Shown here piece after piece: positions 34,644 to 36,381 of a DNA stretch of 36,381 nucleotides; the first letter of the stretch is position 1; every line of letters starts with the position of its first letter. A model generated the notes under the pieces. It was given only the letters and a program-made list of their open reading frames with translations. It searched no databases and was not told the DNA's origin. A program made the translations under genes and the position numbers. Location: the NCBI GenBank assembly GCA_050117315.1, contig JASFMY010000060.1, forward strand, positions 1 to 36,381, written 5' to 3'. The stretch is from JANQIV01 sp050117315. Its GTDB lineage: Bacteria; Bacteroidota; Ignavibacteria; Ignavibacteriales; Melioribacteraceae.

Positions 34644-34922
34644 ATGAAAAGTTACTACAAACTGCCGGTAAGAAATTGTAAACCACCAATAGGAAATGAT
34701 ATACCACCTATAAGAAATCATATACTACCGCCAGGAAATTATAACCGACCTCAAAGAAATGATATACTACCATCAAGAAATCATTACCGACCTATAGGAA
34801 ATCATTCCCTACTACTTAGAAATAATAAACCACCGGCAGGAAATTGTATCCGACCATTAGGAAATGATATCCTACCGGTAGTTTATCAATACATAGCTGT
34901 GTTCTTTTATTCATTAAACTAA
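34644..34922 (+). CDS. Small heptapeptide-repeat protein (hypothetical)
   Basis: The ATG at 34644 follows GGAGAG at 5 nt and opens 92 codons. Ten 7-residue repeats fill most of it, with pattern [R/G]-N-x-x-x-P-x: for example GNDIPPI, RNHILPP, RNDILPS, GNCIRPL. Asn is invariant; positions 3, 4, 5 and 7 vary freely. There is no signal peptide, and the tail is hydrophobic (VVYQYIAVFFYSL). Translation is plausible from the ribosome site, but the frame could be a by-product of the 21-bp DNA repeat. I do not know the family. Neighbours are a palindrome upstream and gene debris downstream. Confidence 0.4.
   Translation: MKSYYKLPVRNCKPPIGNDIPPIRNHILPPGNYNRPQRNDILPSRNHYRPIGNHSLLLRNNKPPAGNCIRPLGNDILPVVYQYIAVFFYSLN
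34672..34881 (+). repeat. Ten tandem 21-bp repeats
   Basis: Ten units of exactly 21 bp, each starting GAAAT, with rough consensus GAAATNATANNCNACCNNNAR. The first is GAAATTGTAAACCACCAATAG and the last starts at 34861. The GAAAT block is invariant while the rest varies. There are no unique spacers, so this is not a CRISPR array. The 21-bp period equals two helical turns, which would phase the A-tracts and could bend the DNA. Confidence 0.93.
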
Positions 34923-34938
34923 TTTATGAGGAAAAACT

Positions 34939-35047
34939 ATGGCTTCACTAAAACCTATCAAGCAAATCATCTCTGAATCCGATGTATTAATTAGCACTAT
35001 TCGGTTATGACGAAACAAAATTAAATGAAGGGTTGAGCAATCATTTC
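34939..35047 (+). pseudogene. 5' remnant of an unknown gene, frameshifted
   Basis: ATG at 34939 with GAGGAAAAACT before it reads MASLKPIKQIISESDVLIS and stops at 35007. In another frame it continues GYDETKLNEGLSNHFV and stops. Together these look like the first 40 residues of a helical protein whose rest has been lost where transposase sequence begins. I do not recognise the family. Confidence 0.5.
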
Positions 35048-35190
35048 GTATAAGAAAAACTGATTTAGAAACCAAGCCTATTTTTCATCACAAGGGAGAC
35101 CCGGTAGGTGCACATGTGTTAATTTGTTTTGTTGCTTTGATAATGGAGAAATACTTAGAAGTTTCAACCAATAGAGTTTCTGCAAAATAA
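35028..35190 (+). pseudogene. C-terminal fragment of an IS4/IS1634-type transposase
   Basis: In one frame the DNA reads RVEQSFRIRKTDLETKPIFH then GAHVLICFVALIMEKYLE. This matches the conserved region after the last catalytic Glu of DDE transposases of the IS1634/IS4 kind (pattern 'EqsFR.lKtDL..RPifH....I.aHv.icFlAL.lerylE'). The first 20 codons of this stretch overlap the preceding remnant in another frame. Only about 50 codons remain and no N-terminus is present, so it is inactive. Confidence 0.7.
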
Positions 35191-35338
35191 AAAGTCGGTC
35201 ATTTCGAACCCGTTTTTGGGGTGAGCCTGTCCGCCGTCTTTTTGGCGGGAAATCTTTCAATTAGAGGATGATTTCAAAGATTTCTCCCTCCGGTCGAAAT
35301 GACAAAACGTTTAGATATCTAATTTTGCAGAAACTCTA
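35172..35338. mobile_element. MITE-like nested inverted-repeat element
   Basis: Outer arms TAGAGTTTCTGCAAAAT (35172-35188 and inverted 35322-35338) are a perfect 17-bp match. Inside them GTCATTTCGA (35198-35207) is repeated inverted at 35294-35303. Inside that GAAATCTTT (35249-35257) is repeated inverted at 35276-35284. A further CCGCC/GGCGG hairpin lies at 35231-35248. The whole 167 bp can fold as one nested structure. The left arm lies in the tail of the transposase fragment, so the element either inserted there or is the surviving end of it. GTCATTTCGA...AGATTTC sequences resemble common intergenic repeats of Bacteroidota. Confidence 0.65.
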
Positions 35339-35423
35339 ATCTATCGATATGAAAATTTCGTGATTTAGTTTGGGGTATTGCCCCGAAAGCCGAGACACTT
35401 TGGTAAGATTAGCTATATATTTA

Positions 35424-36381
35424 TCACCTAATTTTTCTTTGATATTGGCGGGCTTCGTCAAGTGAATCAAAATAACCAACTCTCACGCGGTTATATGTTC
35501 TTCTAAATTTTGCAACGTAGGCTTCCACAACAAATGCATTGTGTCCGGCTCTTTTTAATCTTTTAACTTCACTTTCTGCAACCGATTTTTTTCTAAACGA
35601 AGAAATCTGGATACAATATTTATTCCCGTCTGTCCAGATGTTTCCTCTTGCAATTCTTTCGTTTTCAAAATTGTATTCTATCTCTGTTTTTTTAGGCACT
35701 TTTAAATCAGGGATTTCCGCCTTTGTAATTGTTTCATCGCCCTTGCCGACAGCACCTTTTCTATTATTACCGAATATTTTTCTTGTTTTAATTTCAGGTG
35801 CTATTAGCTTTATAATATCGGATTTGTCTTCATCATTATCATCTTCTTCTGTTTCTTCTTCGGGTTTATCACCGTCGGTATCTTCAACTTCAAGACCGGG
35901 AAAAGGATTTTCAACAGGAGTTTCACCTATTGGGATTGTATTTATTTCCTGGTCTTGCGGAACCACCAGATCGTTTCGATCTACTTCAGTGGCAATTATT
36001 ATATTTTTCTGGTTTGGAACAACAACCCCCTTTGTAAGCAACTCCTGTGTCTTCTCTAAAACCGTGGCAATGGATAAACCGTCCTGGATCGGCAGACTGA
36101 ACCGTTCACCGCTACCCAATGAACTCGGAGCATTTGTTTCTCCTATAATTTTACCATCAGTATTATAAAAGAGAGTACCGACTGTAGAATACGTATTTTT
36201 TAACGTATTAAAAATTAATTGAGACTTTACCTTTTTTATTCTTTCATTGAACTGGATCATTTGTACCGGGGTTTTATAAACAACAAGCTGCCAAACAGTT
36301 AACTGGTTTTCAATGCTTTTAATCTGGGATTGATCGATGTATGTTATTTTATCCGGAGCATCTTCAATAAGCAGCCATCTT
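35424..36381 (-). CDS. Adhesin-E-like domain protein with C-terminal SPOR domain (5' end outside window)
   Basis: The frame is open from the right edge to the stop at 35424, so the start lies outside; the ATG at 36260 is internal. The N-terminal part seen (RWLLIEDAPDKITYIDQSQI, TVWQLVVYKTPVQM) resembles surface-adhesin E-type domains, in which W, YID and VW are conserved. A long acidic linker follows (EVEDTDGDKPEEETEEDDND). The last 70 residues are a SPOR domain (YCIQISSFRKKSVAESEVKR, YNRVRVGYFDSLDEA) that binds denuded peptidoglycan glycans. The protein is therefore probably in the periplasm or outer envelope, near division sites if the SPOR domain behaves as in other bacteria. Adhesin-E assignment is tentative; SPOR is firm. 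Confidence 0.85.
   Translation of the reverse strand, partial: RWLLIEDAPDKITYIDQSQIKSIENQLTVWQLVVYKTPVQMIQFNERIKKVKSQLIFNTLKNTYSTVGTLFYNTDGKIIGETNAPSSLGSGERFSLPIQDGLSIATVLEKTQELLTKGVVVPNQKNIIIATEVDRNDLVVPQDQEINTIPIGETPVENPFPGLEVEDTDGDKPEEETEEDDNDEDKSDIIKLIAPEIKTRKIFGNNRKGAVGKGDETITKAEIPDLKVPKKTEIEYNFENERIARGNIWTDGNKYCIQISSFRKKSVAESEVKRLKRAGHNAFVVEAYVAKFRRTYNRVRVGYFDSLDEARQYQRKIR

Noticed and set aside
34672..34881. CRISPR array
   Set aside because: The units are directly adjacent and related throughout; there are no unique spacers and no cas genes.
35078..35260. Minus-strand 60-codon frame
   Set aside because: It lies across the nested inverted-repeat element and the transposase remnant and has no start signal.
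35539..36168. Plus-strand 209-codon frame
   Set aside because: It is antisense to the SPOR protein and made of low-complexity Ser/Phe-rich text mirroring its acidic linker.

Overview
The window is AT-rich and probably comes from an Ignavibacteria-type member of the Bacteroidota/Ignavibacteriota. The best evidence is the set of secreted proteins ending in a type IX secretion (T9SS) sorting domain that begins 'YQNYPNPFNP' and ends in a 'KLILLK'-like tail. Lipoprotein xylanase and SUMF1 proteins and several purine-rich (AAGGAG/GGAGG) ribosome binding sites are also present. I ran no database searches. All family calls come from motifs read in the sequence.

Layout. (1) 1-4848, minus: 5' part of a very large secreted protein that runs off the left edge. 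It has a clan-CD (caspase/gingipain-like) peptidase domain, three Ig-like domains, about seven FG-GAP/VCBS blades and a sialidase-like tail. (2) 5237-17407, minus: one tightly packed ten-gene operon. It carries two complete NAD-linked [FeFe]-hydrogenase trimers (HydC-HydB-HydA). Between them sits a signalling block: a sensory [FeFe]-hydrogenase/histidine kinase fusion, two stand-alone receivers and a receiver-PAS-kinase. An intrinsic terminator follows the last gene. (3) 17634-19717: a cation diffusion facilitator (plus), then a PIN-domain protein and purE (minus). (4) 19977-23605, plus: a small secreted domain, an SBBP beta-propeller, an FtsX/MacB permease and an ABC ATPase with a frameshift inside its signature motif. 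(5) 23659-25713: a PD40 beta-propeller T9SS cargo protein with a clean terminator. (6) 26287-28529: a XylR/AraC-type regulator followed by a GH11 xylanase lipoprotein. (7) 28878-29771: a SUMF1-fold lipoprotein whose C-terminus looks like a diversity-generating retroelement variable region. (8) 30207-34481: two tandem paralogous T9SS proteins, then a pseudogene carrying a third copy of their 5' end. (9) 34482-35340: a degenerate repeat-rich segment with a perfect palindrome, ten 21-bp tandem repeats inside a small reading frame, gene and transposase remnants and a nested inverted-repeat element. (10) 35424-36381, minus: a SPOR-domain protein that runs off the right edge.

How it fits together. 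The left half describes an anaerobe that exchanges electrons between NAD(P)H, ferredoxin and H2 with two hydrogenase isoforms. An H-cluster protein wired to phosphorelay components is encoded between them, so H2 or redox state probably feeds back on expression or activity. The right half is a secretion and polymer-use region with signs of ongoing rearrangement: duplication, gene conversion, frameshifts and transposon debris. Several frameshifts could be real or could be assembly errors, and the sequence alone cannot separate these.
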